Positions 8,329 through 17,448 are shown, numbered from the stretch's first letter. The stretch is 64,000 nt of DNA from DASRBN01 sp035294305 (GCA_035294305.1 DATGLD010000008.1:186001-250000), one strand, 5' to 3'. The notes: a model not told the origin generated them from the letters alone. Translations and numbers: made by a program.

Positions 8329-8757
8329 GGTGGGTTTGAGTAAGACAGGCAATCGCGGGCCGTAAGGTCCGAGGAAAGTCCGAACTCCACAGAGCAGGAT
8401 GCTGGATAACGTCCAGTGAGGGTGACCTCAAGGACAGTGCAACAGAAACATACCGCCCGGCGCCAGAAAGAAAAAGGTGCGCTTCATTGCATCTATGCCG
8501 GGTAAGGGTGAAATGGTGAGGTAAGAGCTCACCAGCAACTGGGTGACCAGCTGGCTGGGCAAACCCCATCTGGAGCAAGACCAAATAGAGGGGGTAGCGT
8601 GCCACACATTGGCACACTCGCAGGTTGCTCGCCTGTCAACCCTCGGGTTGGTCGCTTGAGGCGTTGGGTAACTAACGTCCTAGAGAGATGATTGCCGCCT
8701 GTGATGCCGCAAGGCGCACAGGTACAGAATTCGGCTTATGGCTTGCTCGGACCCACC
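8329..8757 (+). ncRNA. rnpB: RNase P RNA (M1-type ribozyme)
   Basis: The catalytic RNA that removes 5' leaders from pre-tRNA. Conserved core blocks are visible: GACAGGCAATCGCGG near the 5' end, GAGGAAAGTCCGAACTCC (CR-I), the P10-12 region with AACAGAAACATACCGCC, GGTAAGGGTGAAA, and ACAGAATTCGGCTTA near the 3' end. Helix P1 pairs 8329-8344 with 8742-8757 over sixteen positions with only G-U wobbles as non-Watson-Crick pairs, which fixes both ends to within a few bases. Length is about 429 nt, in the bacterial type A range. Long antisense open frames here are not genes. Confidence 0.93.
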
Positions 8758-8862
8758 CACCACCCGCCGCTTTCAATAAAACAGCCTGGGAGTCACAGAG
8801 GTCTTTTCAACAACCCTCCGGCCCCCAGGCTAGCTTATTGTCCCTATCTATTTACAAGCAGG

Positions 8863-9063
8863 TTACTTGCTCAGACGATCATGTTCAACTAACCAGCGAA
8901 TGAAATCCAGACGATGTTTCTCTTCCACCATCTCACGATACTCGATCTGCTCGCTCACATGGTTTTTCATGAAAATGATTCGCGTCGCTTCTATTTCTGA
9001 AAATCCCTTTGAAAGCAAACGCTCAAAGTCTGCGTTATCCGTCGTATAAACGTGATCCGACAT
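8863..9063 (-). CDS. Small conserved-looking acidic protein
   Basis: 66 residues with a high content of charged residues, predicted mostly helical (KHRLDFIRWLVEHDRLSK at the C-terminus). It has no signal peptide or membrane segment and I recognise no domain. AGGGAG lies about ten bases before the ATG. It stands alone between rnpB and a structured intergenic stretch. Codon use resembles the neighbours, which makes it a plausible real gene; its function is unknown. Confidence 0.55.
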   Translation of the reverse strand: MSDHVYTTDNADFERLLSKGFSEIEATRIIFMKNHVSEQIEYREMVEEKHRLDFIRWLVEHDRLSK

Positions 9064-9218
9064 AAATCCAATGCTCCCTCTATAACGTAAGGAACGACCT
9101 AAGAACCAAAACCCGAGCAGGCTAGTGGTAGTCTCTTTGTTAAGTACACGCTACCAAGCGCCTGCAAGATGCACTTCCGGCTTAGAAGTCGCTTAATATA
9201 TTCCACCTCTTGCATGAG

Positions 9219-9367
9219 AAGTCTCCAAGGTTACACCTTTGTAGAGACTTGTACCCCTCCTCACTACTTACAACTTCTTTTTGGAAGTAGAAATTCCGGT
9301 CTCCCTCCGCTTGCTCTCTCGAACAAGTGGGTGGAAATCCCCGGACCTCTTTGTCGCACAGGGAGAC
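9219..9367. other. Consecutive hairpins: possible structured RNA leader
   Basis: Three stem-loops follow one another. AAGTCTC at 9219 pairs with GAGACTT ending 9250 and encloses a nested AAGGT/ACCTT. ACTTC (9273-9277) pairs with GAAGT (9284-9288). GTCTCCCT (9299-9306) pairs with AGGGAGAC (9360-9367) and encloses CTTG/CAAG (9310/9327). The stretch lies upstream of the membrane-protein gene at 9520. No known riboswitch class is recognised, and the open frame across it has no coding character. Confidence 0.4.
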
Positions 9368-9519
9368 AAATCAAGGTATATTAGACCAGATTTTCTCGGA
9401 TGCATTTCTTTCTATACTCATATATACGAACTGAGCTTCAAAAAGTGACGGGGTTTTTCCCTCTCTGTAGAATGAGAAGAGAATATGTTGCTGAATATTA
9501 TAAGGAAGTGTTTCGCTAT

Positions 9520-10701
9520 ATGCCAGCCTCATCCAATGTGCACGATAAGCATGTGATAATCATCACGAGACCGCGGGAACCGCGAGGAAACAGTGGAAAT
9601 CAACACCCTGTGCTATCAGGCGTCCTTACCGTTTTACTGGCAGTTGCGTCCGTAGCCGCTCTCTGGCATATCTTCATCACACGGCAGACCGGCGCAGTAA
9701 ATCCCCCTGTCAACTGCCTGCAATTGATACGTACCACGGATTATACCCGGGCGGTCCATTTGCGAACGCAGTCACAGGAAATGGAAGCAGTGCAATTCAT
9801 CGATCAGGCCGTGGGCGACCAACCAGCAGCGCTTGTCCAGGTGATAAACCAGAACAGCGGCCATACTCTCGATGTCTATGTCTATGGCTGCGTCATGCAG
9901 AAGCAGCATCCACGGCTCGCAGCGTTATTTACGCAACGTGGCCTGGTTCAGGGAACAGCATCCATCAGCCAGACAAACACCTTGATCACAAGTGCCCTTG
10001 ATACCTCTCTACCGGCGAGTAGCAGCGCGCTTTTACAGCCATTGCAACAGAACGTGTATCGCGAATATACCTGGCATAATGGAGCTTTCATCCAGGTACC
10101 TTTCCCAGGTCTCTACCCCGTTGCCAGCAGCAGCGAAGCAGCGGCATTGCAGCAGGAAGCAGATAACGGGCAATCATTGCCCTGGTCGGACCCGCTTGCC
10201 ACTGCTGAGCAGATGGCCCGCGATATTTTTAAATGGCCGCTCATCAGTACGCAGGATAGCGTGCTGAGCAACGATGGCACGACTGCCCAGGTACAATTAG
10301 TGCAGCAGAGTCCGCCCCTACAGGTCACAGTTAGCCTGAAACGGCTCATGCAGCACGATAACAAGGGCCTCTGGTTTGTAACAGCAGCAAAAACATCCGG
10401 CCTTACCCTGGATCAAACCAGTGTGGCTATGCCCCTTACTTCTCCCTTTCGTCTTCAAGGAACGGGAGCCTTAGTAGATGGTCAAACCACGATCCAACTT
10501 TTCGATCACACGTTGTCGCCCATATCTTCTGGTCAACCCCAATTACATGTAAATCCTGACGGCACGTATACATGCGCGCTCTCTTACGCGCACATAGCGC
10601 ACGACCAGCAGGGGCTACTGTTAATCCAATCTCTTCCGGCCCAGGCGAATTATAGTGTCGAACCAGGTCAATTGCTCCTGGTGGGAGTTATTCTGGGATA
10701 G
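9520..10701 (+). CDS. Membrane-anchored protein with extracytoplasmic domain, unknown function
   Basis: About 393 residues from the ATG at 9520 (an upstream in-frame extension to 9400 is possible). A short basic cytoplasmic part is followed by one membrane segment (LSGVLTVLLAVASVAALWHI) and a roughly 330-residue Gln/Ser/Thr-rich external part. The C-terminal 90 residues (TSPFRLQGTGALVDGQTTIQ onward, ending in a short beta strand) resemble the Gmad2-type immunoglobulin-like domain of spore-germination and surface proteins, but this match is weak. A GGAAG site precedes the start. No enzymatic motif was seen. It may be a cell-surface or sensory protein. Confidence 0.65.
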   Translation: MPASSNVHDKHVIIITRPREPRGNSGNQHPVLSGVLTVLLAVASVAALWHIFITRQTGAVNPPVNCLQLIRTTDYTRAVHLRTQSQEMEAVQFIDQAVGDQPAALVQVINQNSGHTLDVYVYGCVMQKQHPRLAALFTQRGLVQGTASISQTNTLITSALDTSLPASSSALLQPLQQNVYREYTWHNGAFIQVPFPGLYPVASSSEAAALQQEADNGQSLPWSDPLATAEQMARDIFKWPLISTQDSVLSNDGTTAQVQLVQQSPPLQVTVSLKRLMQHDNKGLWFVTAAKTSGLTLDQTSVAMPLTSPFRLQGTGALVDGQTTIQLFDHTLSPISSGQPQLHVNPDGTYTCALSYAHIAHDQQGLLLIQSLPAQANYSVEPGQLLLVGVILG

Positions 10702-10781
10702 CGTTGCCCTGGTCTCCCTGTATTTAGCCGAGCCAGCGCACCTGATCTGCCCGGCTGATAGGGAATCACCACCAGTTCCAC

Positions 10782-10810
10782 TCGACGCTATTCATCTCCC
10801 TTGATATAAT
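10782..10810 (+). promoter_or_regulatory. Probable promoter of the pfp-deoB-GNAT-pgm run
   Basis: TCGACG (four of six matches to -35) and a perfect TATAAT at 10805-10810, with a 17-base spacer. The predicted transcript would start about 25-30 bases before the phosphofructokinase ATG. Confidence 0.55.
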
Positions 10811-10842
10811 GATCAGAGAAAACAAAATCTTGCTCAGGCTAG

Positions 10843-12069
10843 ATGGGGAAAAATATGTCATTGTTCCGGGCAATAGGCGGCAACCTCATCATTGGACAAT
10901 CCGGTGGGGCAACTGCTGTCATCAATGCCAGCCTTGTCGGGGCATATGAGGCTGCGCTGGCTGGGGAGCACATCGAGGGTATTTACGGAATGCTCTATGG
11001 CGTCCAGGGATTGTTGCGAGAAGAGATCGTAGACCTACGCGCCGAATCAAACCACGTATGGCCGGGACTGCTTCATACGCCCTCCGCGGCTCTCGGCACC
11101 TGCCGCTACAAGCTGCAAGATCGTGATCCCGAACGCATCATCGACATTTTGCGCGGCTACGATATCCGCTATATGCTCTATATCGGCGGCAACGATTCCG
11201 CCGACACTGCCCATCGACTGGCTATGGCGGCCCGGCATGCCGGCTACGATTTGCAGGCCATCAGCGTTCCCAAAACCATCGATAACGATCTACCGGTTAC
11301 TGATCATTGCCCCGGCTATGGCAGCGCGGCCCGTTTCCTTGCCCTGGCGACCATGGATTCGACCATGAATACTATTTCCATTCCGTGGCATTATCCAGTC
11401 AAAGTGATAGAAACGATGGGGCGTGATGCAGGGTGGCTCGCCGCATCCTCGACTCTGGGAAAACGCGATGAAAACGACGCGCCGCATATTATTCTCGTTC
11501 CCGAACAACGTTTCAATGCCGAACGCTTTCTCGAGCAGGTTGAGCAGGTATATCGCCGCATAGGATACGTCGTCGTAGTCGCCGCCGAGACCATCCGCGA
11601 TGAGCAGGGACAGCAGTTAGGCGCTATCAACCAGGCGGGAACGGATGCCTTCAACCATCCCTTGCTCAGTGGAACGGCTGAGTACCTGGTAGAGCTAGTC
11701 AAACAGCATCTGAAGCTGCGTGCCCGCTTCGACAAACCGGGCGATTTTCAGCGCATGGCCGCTTTCGCCGTCTCACAAACCGATCTCGAAGAGGCGTATG
11801 TTGTAGGAAAAATGGGCGTACAGGCGCTTTTGGCCGGCGAAAGCGATAAAATGGTAACGCTGGTACGTCATACAGAACCGGCATATCATTGCACTACGGG
11901 ATTAGCAGACCTGGCCCAGATCGCCAACGCCCAGAAGCTGTTGCCCGATTACTTCCTGGACGAAAGCCGGATGATGGTAACGCAGGCGTTTTACGCGTAC
12001 GCGTTGCCGTTGATCGGCGAACCGTTGCCACGGTATACACGGCTGCAAAAAATAGGAGTAACTAGATGA
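10843..12069 (+). CDS. pfp: 6-phosphofructokinase, diphosphate-dependent type
   Basis: 408 residues. IIGQSGGATAVINASLVGA begins the nucleotide/PPi-binding N-terminus; GGNDSADTA and PKTIDNDLPVTDHCPGYGS form the active site. Lys in PKTIDND, in place of Gly in PGTIDND, and Asp in GGNDSAD, are family markers of pyrophosphate-dependent enzymes, which reversibly phosphorylate fructose 6-phosphate with PPi. An ATG at 10855 with GGGGA five bases upstream is an equally good start. The stop overlaps the next ATG in ATGA, coupling it to deoB. The phosphoryl donor is inferred from these residues and not proven. Confidence 0.88.
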   Translation: MGKNMSLFRAIGGNLIIGQSGGATAVINASLVGAYEAALAGEHIEGIYGMLYGVQGLLREEIVDLRAESNHVWPGLLHTPSAALGTCRYKLQDRDPERIIDILRGYDIRYMLYIGGNDSADTAHRLAMAARHAGYDLQAISVPKTIDNDLPVTDHCPGYGSAARFLALATMDSTMNTISIPWHYPVKVIETMGRDAGWLAASSTLGKRDENDAPHIILVPEQRFNAERFLEQVEQVYRRIGYVVVVAAETIRDEQGQQLGAINQAGTDAFNHPLLSGTAEYLVELVKQHLKLRARFDKPGDFQRMAAFAVSQTDLEEAYVVGKMGVQALLAGESDKMVTLVRHTEPAYHCTTGLADLAQIANAQKLLPDYFLDESRMMVTQAFYAYALPLIGEPLPRYTRLQKIGVTR

Positions 12070-13247
12070 CAGGTCTCAAACGCGCTATCGTGATCGTTCT
12101 CGATGGCGTTGGCGCGGGAGCCAATCCCGATGCTCATGCCTATGGCGATGATGGCGCAAGCTCGCTCGAACATTGCGCGCAGGCCATTGGCGGGCTAGAA
12201 CTGCCCAACCTGGGACAAATCGGCATCGGCAATATCACACCCATCCTGGGTACGCCACCGGTCGAACATGCCAGGGGGGCATATGGGCGCATGGTCGAGA
12301 CAGCCGCAGGCAAGGACAGCACCACGGGCCATTGGGAGATGATGGGCGTCACCTTGCGCAGACCCCTTCCCACCTATCCGCATGGATTTCCTGCCGACCT
12401 TGTGGAGCAATTCGAACGTGCCATCGGCCGCAAAGTCCTCGGCAATAAGCCTGCTTCGGGCACGGAAATCATCAAGGAACTGGGTGTAGAGCACCTTCGC
12501 ACCGGCCGTCCCATCCTGTATACATCCGCGGACAGCGTTTTTCAGCTCGCGGCACACCAGCAAGTTATTCCACTTCCCGAACTGTATCATATGTGTGAAG
12601 TTGCGCGTGCTATGCTTAGCGGGGAACATGCCGTTGGGCGCGTCATAGCTCGCCCATTTATTGGCATGCCTGGTAATTTTACTCGTACAGAACATCGACG
12701 TGATTTCTCGCTCGCGCCACCAGGAACAACGCTGCTCGACATGCTGAAGGAAAGCGGCAAAGAGGTCATTGGCATCGGCAAGATCGAGGACCTCTTTGCC
12801 GGGCGCGGCCTCACGCAGCGCGATCATACCAAGACGAATCGTGATGGTATGGCCGCGACGCTCCGCTGGCTGGAACGAGATTTCACCGGTCTGCTCTTTG
12901 TCAATCTGGTAGAATTTGATATGCTGTGGGGCCATCGCCGTGATAGCCAGGGCTATGCGCAGGCGCTGCGCGATGTCGATGCCTGGTTCGCGCAGGTGCA
13001 ACAGCTCATGAGGCCGGGTGATGCTATCTTCTTCACCGCCGACCATGGCGTAGACCCGACCTATCACGGCACCGATCACACTCGCGAACAAGTACCGCTC
13101 CTTGCCTACGGCGAACCGGTACGCGCAGGAGTAAATCTCGGCGTTCGTTCGACCTATGCGGATCTCGGCCAGACACTCGCTCAGGCCTTTCACGTCGAAC
13201 CACTCGCCGCCGGCATAAGTTTTGCGGGCGATATAGGCCTGCTATGA
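12066..13247 (+). CDS. deoB: Phosphopentomutase
   Basis: 393 residues, full length. The alkaline-phosphatase-superfamily metal site begins at LDGVGAGANPDA (13-24). DSTTGHWEMMGV follows, TSADSVFQLAAH carries the phosphorylated residue, and ADHGVDPTYHGTDHTREQVP closes the dimetal centre. It interconverts ribose 1-phosphate or deoxyribose 1-phosphate and the 5-phosphates in nucleoside salvage. The start overlaps the phosphofructokinase stop (ATGA), so salvage-derived pentose and hexose phosphate steps are translated together. The long antisense frame over this gene is a shadow. Confidence 0.95.
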   Translation: MTGLKRAIVIVLDGVGAGANPDAHAYGDDGASSLEHCAQAIGGLELPNLGQIGIGNITPILGTPPVEHARGAYGRMVETAAGKDSTTGHWEMMGVTLRRPLPTYPHGFPADLVEQFERAIGRKVLGNKPASGTEIIKELGVEHLRTGRPILYTSADSVFQLAAHQQVIPLPELYHMCEVARAMLSGEHAVGRVIARPFIGMPGNFTRTEHRRDFSLAPPGTTLLDMLKESGKEVIGIGKIEDLFAGRGLTQRDHTKTNRDGMAATLRWLERDFTGLLFVNLVEFDMLWGHRRDSQGYAQALRDVDAWFAQVQQLMRPGDAIFFTADHGVDPTYHGTDHTREQVPLLAYGEPVRAGVNLGVRSTYADLGQTLAQAFHVEPLAAGISFAGDIGLL

Positions 13248-13287
13248 TCCTCTACTGGCCGGGGATGTTACTAGAGAAAAAGTTATT

Positions 13288-13848
13288 ATGGCAGAGGTAC
13301 AACGAAACGACACTTATCCGGTGCTACATGGGGAGCGCGTTTATTTGCGCCGTCCCAGGATGCAGGATGCGCAGTACGTTTTTCATTGGGAACGCGATGA
13401 CATAGTCTGGCGCTACGACCCCCGTCGTCCCTATTCACAAAATATGCGCGAATTCTTGCCCGTTTTTGAGCGCAACTATGTGCAAGGTAATGGGCGGCAA
13501 TTCTGGTTCATTATCGAAGATGAGCAACATGTCCCCATCGGCACCATTACCTATTTCAATATCGATTATCGCCTCGGACAGGTTGAAGTAGGGCTGGGCT
13601 TGGGCGACAAATCACGCTGGGGCAAGGGTTATGGCCCGGAAGCTATCCGCGCACTGGTAGCCTATCTCTTCACGCTGCCCGGTATCATCCGTATCTACGC
13701 GGAAACCGCCATGGCCAATCATCCGGCACGCCGCGCTTTCGCTAAAGCCAATTTTACCGAAGTTGGCCAGATCTATGATCCGCGTAGTAGCGGCGAACCC
13801 TGGATACTCTTAGAAATCTGGAAAAGGGAGCATTATTCTAAAAAATGA
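13288..13848 (+). CDS. GNAT acetyltransferase, RimJ/RimL type
   Basis: 186 residues. The N-terminal GERVYLRRPRMQDA strand is typical of RimL-like GNATs. The acetyl-CoA loop is GDKSRWGKGYGPEAIRALV (about 109-127), and the closing motif ANHPARRAFAKANFTEVG is also typical. The acceptor (protein N-terminus or small amine) cannot be predicted. The gene lies between deoB and the hexose phosphomutase, and its last codons overlap the next ATG (ATGA), so it belongs to the same operon. Confidence 0.85.
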   Translation: MAEVQRNDTYPVLHGERVYLRRPRMQDAQYVFHWERDDIVWRYDPRRPYSQNMREFLPVFERNYVQGNGRQFWFIIEDEQHVPIGTITYFNIDYRLGQVEVGLGLGDKSRWGKGYGPEAIRALVAYLFTLPGIIRIYAETAMANHPARRAFAKANFTEVGQIYDPRSSGEPWILLEIWKREHYSKK

Positions 13849-15206
13849 ACACATCAAACATGAAAATCGATCCTGGCATTTTCGGCGCGTATGATGTACG
13901 CGGTATTTATGGCCAGGATATGAATGACGAGGTGGCCTATCGCGTCGGGCGAGCGGCTGCTTGCTATCTACAAGTGCCTGAAATTGCCGTTGGGCGCGAT
14001 ATGCGGCTCTCATCACCTCAACTGGCCGCCGCAGTCATACAAGGCATCACCGATCAAGGAATCAATGCTGTTGATCTCGGCATGACGACCACAGACGAAC
14101 TCTATTTCGCGGTTGGCAACTTCAATTACCCTGCCGGTATCATGATTACCGCTTCGCACAATCCCTCCGCATACAACGGCATGAAATTGTGCCGCGCGCA
14201 GGCCGCCCCCATCAGCATGGCAACCGGCCTCTCGGCTATCCGTGACCTGGCCATACGCGGCATTTTCACTGAACCTGAGCGCAAGGGGCGCGTCATACAG
14301 CGCGATGTCCTTGATGACTACGTCAAACACGCTCTTTCATTTATCGATGTGGGTAAGATCAAACCCCTCAAGGTGGTCATTGATGCTGGAAACGGTATGG
14401 CGGGTATGGTCATTCCCCACGTCTTTCAATATCTTCCCTGCACGCTCATCCCATTGTATTTTGAACTGGATGGCAGCTTCCCCAATCACCCGGCCAGCCC
14501 GATTGAGCCGCAGAACATGGTAGATTTGCAGCGCAAAGTACGGGAGGCCAGTGCCGATCTTGGCGCCGCCTTTGATGGGGACGCAGATCGCATGTTCCTG
14601 GTAGATGAGCATGGCAATCTCGTCGATAGCTCCATGGTAACAGCGATTGTGTCGGAAAGCCTGCTGCATAAGCATCCGGGCGCGAGCATCCTCTACAACC
14701 TGATCGTCTCTAAAAGCGTACCCGAACTCATCACCCGGCTCGGTGGCAAAGCTATACGTACCCGCGTCGGCCACTCCTTTATCAAGGCCGAAATGCGCAA
14801 AACCGATGCCATCTTCGGCGGCGAGCATTCCGGGCATTTCTATTTCCGTGATAACTGGTACGCCGACTCCGGTCTCATCGCCTTCCTTGTCGCGTTGGAA
14901 CTGGTTTCTTTCGAGGGAAAGCCACTTTCGGAATTGCTCGTACCACTCGATCAATGGGTGCGCAGTGGCGAGATCAACAGCCGCGTCAGCGACGTACAGG
15001 CCAGGCTGGATGCCATCGAGCAGCGCTATGGGGTAGATGCAAAAAACATAGATCACATGGACGGCGTCACAGTGGAATATGAGAACTGGTGGTTCAACGT
15101 GCGTCCATCTAACACCGAGCCGATGCTGCGCCTCAATGTCGAGGCGAAAGACAGAGCATTAATGCAACAGAAACGCGATGAACTGCTCGCGTTCATTCGC
15201 AGGTAA
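13845..15206 (+). CDS. Phosphomannomutase/phosphoglucomutase
   Basis: 453 residues, the AlgC/ManB length. The catalytic phosphoserine lies in ITASHNPSAYNGMK (Ser104). The metal loop is AAFDGDADRMFLVDE (about 240-254), the sugar-specificity loop GGEHSGHFYFRD, and the phosphate-binding loop RPSNTEPMLRLN near the C-terminus. The enzyme interconverts hexose 6- and 1-phosphates and provides precursors for nucleotide sugars, which fits the large glycan locus in this window. Last gene of the pfp operon, with an ATGA overlap at its start. Mannose versus glucose preference is not resolvable here. Confidence 0.92.
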   Translation: MNTSNMKIDPGIFGAYDVRGIYGQDMNDEVAYRVGRAAACYLQVPEIAVGRDMRLSSPQLAAAVIQGITDQGINAVDLGMTTTDELYFAVGNFNYPAGIMITASHNPSAYNGMKLCRAQAAPISMATGLSAIRDLAIRGIFTEPERKGRVIQRDVLDDYVKHALSFIDVGKIKPLKVVIDAGNGMAGMVIPHVFQYLPCTLIPLYFELDGSFPNHPASPIEPQNMVDLQRKVREASADLGAAFDGDADRMFLVDEHGNLVDSSMVTAIVSESLLHKHPGASILYNLIVSKSVPELITRLGGKAIRTRVGHSFIKAEMRKTDAIFGGEHSGHFYFRDNWYADSGLIAFLVALELVSFEGKPLSELLVPLDQWVRSGEINSRVSDVQARLDAIEQRYGVDAKNIDHMDGVTVEYENWWFNVRPSNTEPMLRLNVEAKDRALMQQKRDELLAFIRR

Positions 15207-15218
15207 GGCAGTTGGATT

Positions 15219-15280
15219 GGAGGGCGTACCCTGGTGGTCGCCCTCTCGATGTCCACCCGTCAGGAATGGGGATGATTCAG
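15219..15280 (+). repeat. Family B repeat, single half element
   Basis: Contains GGGCGTACCCTGGTGGTCGC and, about 50 bases on, GGGGATGATTCA. It matches the right half of the inverted element at 17175-17360. It lies just after the phosphohexomutase stop; the rest of the gap to 15457 holds nothing I can identify. Confidence 0.8.
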
Positions 15281-15457
15281 GTTGCCTGTAACCATCTTTC
15301 ACCCGCTCAAATTTAGCTCGCTTCTCGTTTTTTCTCATTCTATATGGTAATCTCTTATTGATTCGTAACACCAGTTTCATCGTTTTTCGAAACTGAAAAG
15401 CAAAGCCATAATTTCACCAGTCCTTGCTTGCGCAAATATTGAGGAGCCGAGAAAGAG

Positions 15458-15742
15458 ATGCCAGCAGATCGAGAATCACGCATGGCTCAAATTCTGCGTT
15501 TTGAGCAGCAGCTTGAGCGCCTTCAACAAAAATATAATCGCCTGGAAATACGCCGGACGCAAATGCAACAGCAACTCGACCGCCTGGAACAGCGGTATAG
15601 TACACTGGAAGCAAGTATCAACAAGCACCGGCAGCAGCTAGAACGCATCATGAAGCAGCAGGCCCCTCTCTTAAGAGAACAACAACAATTAGAACAACTC
15701 ATCGCGTTGTTAAAAGAACAAAACGAGAATGAGCTGTGGTAA
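15458..15742 (+). CDS. Small coiled-coil protein
   Basis: 94 residues, almost entirely heptad-repeat helix from about residue 10 to 90 (for example QQLDRLEQRYSTLEASINK). It has many Gln, Arg, Leu and Glu residues and no signal peptide or membrane segment. Such proteins often act as oligomerising partners, but nothing here defines a function. A GAGAAAGAG run precedes the ATG closely. It stands alone between the metabolic operon and the NRPS regulator. Confidence 0.6.
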   Translation: MPADRESRMAQILRFEQQLERLQQKYNRLEIRRTQMQQQLDRLEQRYSTLEASINKHRQQLERIMKQQAPLLREQQQLEQLIALLKEQNENELW

Positions 15743-16397
15743 CGTAACGCTTGTTTCATTAAGTCAAGATAGGATTCTGGAATAGGGAGCGATTATGACG
15801 TACGTAATTGCCGGTAGAACAAGCCTCAAATATGTGACTTTTCATTAATTATCTAGTTCAAATGCACGTGGCATGTATTTCATCCTACGCCCCCGGTCAT
15901 ACAGCGAGCTACCCCTTAGCGTAACTGGCACGGGCTGCCTCTAGCTGGCCGCTTTATCTGGCGTTATCGCCCTGGCAACCTTGTGCGCGACTCCTCAGCG
16001 AGAGAAAGCTCAATGATTATCAATAATCTAAATCGGGACAAAGAAATTGCGCGGTAATATCCACTATATAATGATGTGCTTATTCTTAATTAAAGGAAAC
16101 ATCCTTAAAAAAGTAGAAAATCTATTGCATGCCGACCCAAATTATGTTATAACATAAAAGGGTTTCTACGGAAAAAGTCGTGGGATTCCAGGGAAAAAGT
16201 CCAGAAAACTACCTAGAAAAATATCGCCGTCACTCTGCAGAAAAATCCGCTTCTCGGAGGAAGAGCAGAATTACACGAAGTATTGTTTGGCTTTCCTGGC
16301 TGTTCCCGCCGACAGGAAGGAAGTCCTTGCCTACAACCCTGTAGAGTAAAGTTGGGTATCTCTATTGGGGCTTCAGATAGCATGTAAAGGATAGTCT
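15743..16397. other. 655-base intergenic region before the NRPS regulator
   Basis: AT-richer than its surroundings. It contains the 16-bp palindrome at 16142-16157 and repeated GGAAAAAGT words at about 16169 and 16191. A 17-codon open frame at 15795-15848 has a good GGGAG site but is too short to call. No other gene is apparent. Confidence 0.5.
16142..16157. promoter_or_regulatory. Perfect 16-bp palindrome, candidate operator
   Basis: TTATGTTATAACATAA is a perfect dyad located about 240 bases before the LuxR-type regulator that heads the NRPS locus. Its size and symmetry suit a dimeric repressor; no cognate regulator can be named. Confidence 0.4.
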
Positions 16398-17162
16398 ATG
16401 TCTCACCTTGGGCTTGAACACGAATCTGCCAGAGAATACGCGCTGCCGGGAGTTTCAGCCTTGTCCGAAAAAGCGCTCACTGTATTGGTCGTAGACGATC
16501 ACGTCCTAATTCGCCAGGCGATTAGCCATATACTCGTTGTTCAGCTAGAAATAGAGCGCGTCGCGGATGCGCAAGATTATGCAGAAGCGAGAGAGAAGGC
16601 TTCTAAGCTCCAGCCCGATATTATCTGGCTTGATATGCATATCAGTCATTCTAATAGTATTACAGAGATAGGCCGGTTACGCAGAATTTCCCCCGCATCT
16701 CGTATCATCATCTTAGCCGACCAGGAAGACGAACACGAAGCCTTTGCCGCCATTATGGCGGGCGCGCAGGGTTATCGTTCTAAGCAGGACCTTGACGAAG
16801 CTGAAGTTATGGCATCCATTCAGATGATTCGTCGTGGGGAATTTGTCTTGCGCCCGGCGTTGGCCGCGCTTGTCGTTCATCGCTTGCGGTCCGCAGCCCT
16901 GCCATTGTGGGGCTCGGAAAGCAATCATGGAAGTCATCCTTTGATGCGCAACACCGAATTTAACGGATTAGCACATCTCACGGCACGTGAACGCGAAGTA
17001 CTCCAGTTAATCAGTCAAGGATATCGCGATCGCGATATTGCTGAAGGATTGCATATTTCTGAAAAAACAGTCCAGAAGCACGTTCAAAGCATTCTCAACA
17101 AACTTGGTGCTCAGAATCGTACCGAAGCCGCATATCTTATCCATCGCCAGTCCTTTACCTGA
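16398..17162 (+). CDS. NarL/LuxR-type response regulator
   Basis: 254 residues: an N-terminal extension of about 25 residues, a receiver domain (about 28-150) with acidic pair DD at 33-34, phospho-acceptor Asp79 (IIWLDM) and Lys129, then a C-terminal LuxR HTH (LTAREREVLQLISQGYRDRD, about 194-213, recognition helix ISEKTVQKHVQSIL). It is likely a transcription factor controlled by a histidine kinase not encoded nearby. It lies immediately upstream of the two NRPS genes on the same strand, with no other gene between, so it is the best candidate for their regulator. That link is by position only. Confidence 0.85.
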   Translation: MSHLGLEHESAREYALPGVSALSEKALTVLVVDDHVLIRQAISHILVVQLEIERVADAQDYAEAREKASKLQPDIIWLDMHISHSNSITEIGRLRRISPASRIIILADQEDEHEAFAAIMAGAQGYRSKQDLDEAEVMASIQMIRRGEFVLRPALAALVVHRLRSAALPLWGSESNHGSHPLMRNTEFNGLAHLTAREREVLQLISQGYRDRDIAEGLHISEKTVQKHVQSILNKLGAQNRTEAAYLIHRQSFT

Positions 17163-17174
17163 TCTACGGTGAAA

Positions 17175-17360
17175 ATGAATCATCCCAGATGTTGGCACGT
17201 GGGCTGGGAAAGGACGACAAAGTCGGAGTGGAGGGCGACCACCAGGGTACGCCCTTACTATGGCACGTCTCTGCTCGGTCCTGGTCGCGTCATCCTGGTA
17301 AGGGCGTACCCTGGTGGTCGCCCTCTCTCTGCACATACGTCAAGATTGGGGATGATTCAT
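17175..17360. repeat. 186-bp inverted element of family B
   Basis: The ends ATGAATCATCCC (17175-17186) and GGGATGATTCAT (17349-17360) are perfect inverted repeats. Inside, 28-bp arms 17231-17258 and 17298-17325, containing GGGCGTACCCTGGTGGTCGC, are also perfect inverted copies with a 39-base centre. It looks like two head-to-head copies of the half element seen at 15219. Confidence 0.85.
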
Positions 17361-17448
17361 GTTATGAAAGCCCTCTACATAAAATTCCCTACCTACTTTT
17401 CACTCTACAACAAATTTCCTCTCCTTAGTATCCACTCGGAAAAATCTA

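Noticed and set aside
8243..8617. Long minus-strand open frame with a protein-like length
   Set aside because: It lies antisense to conserved RNase P RNA core blocks; the RNA explains the sequence constraint.
9169..9384. 71-codon open frame
   Set aside because: Coincides with the three hairpins, has no ribosome site and no protein-like composition.
12195..13193. 332-codon antisense open frame
   Set aside because: Lies entirely within deoB, whose motifs are unambiguous; high GC and codon bias create the shadow frame.
15795..15848. 17-codon frame with a good GGGAG site
   Set aside because: Too short to separate from chance without conservation data; no downstream gene is close enough for a leader-peptide role.
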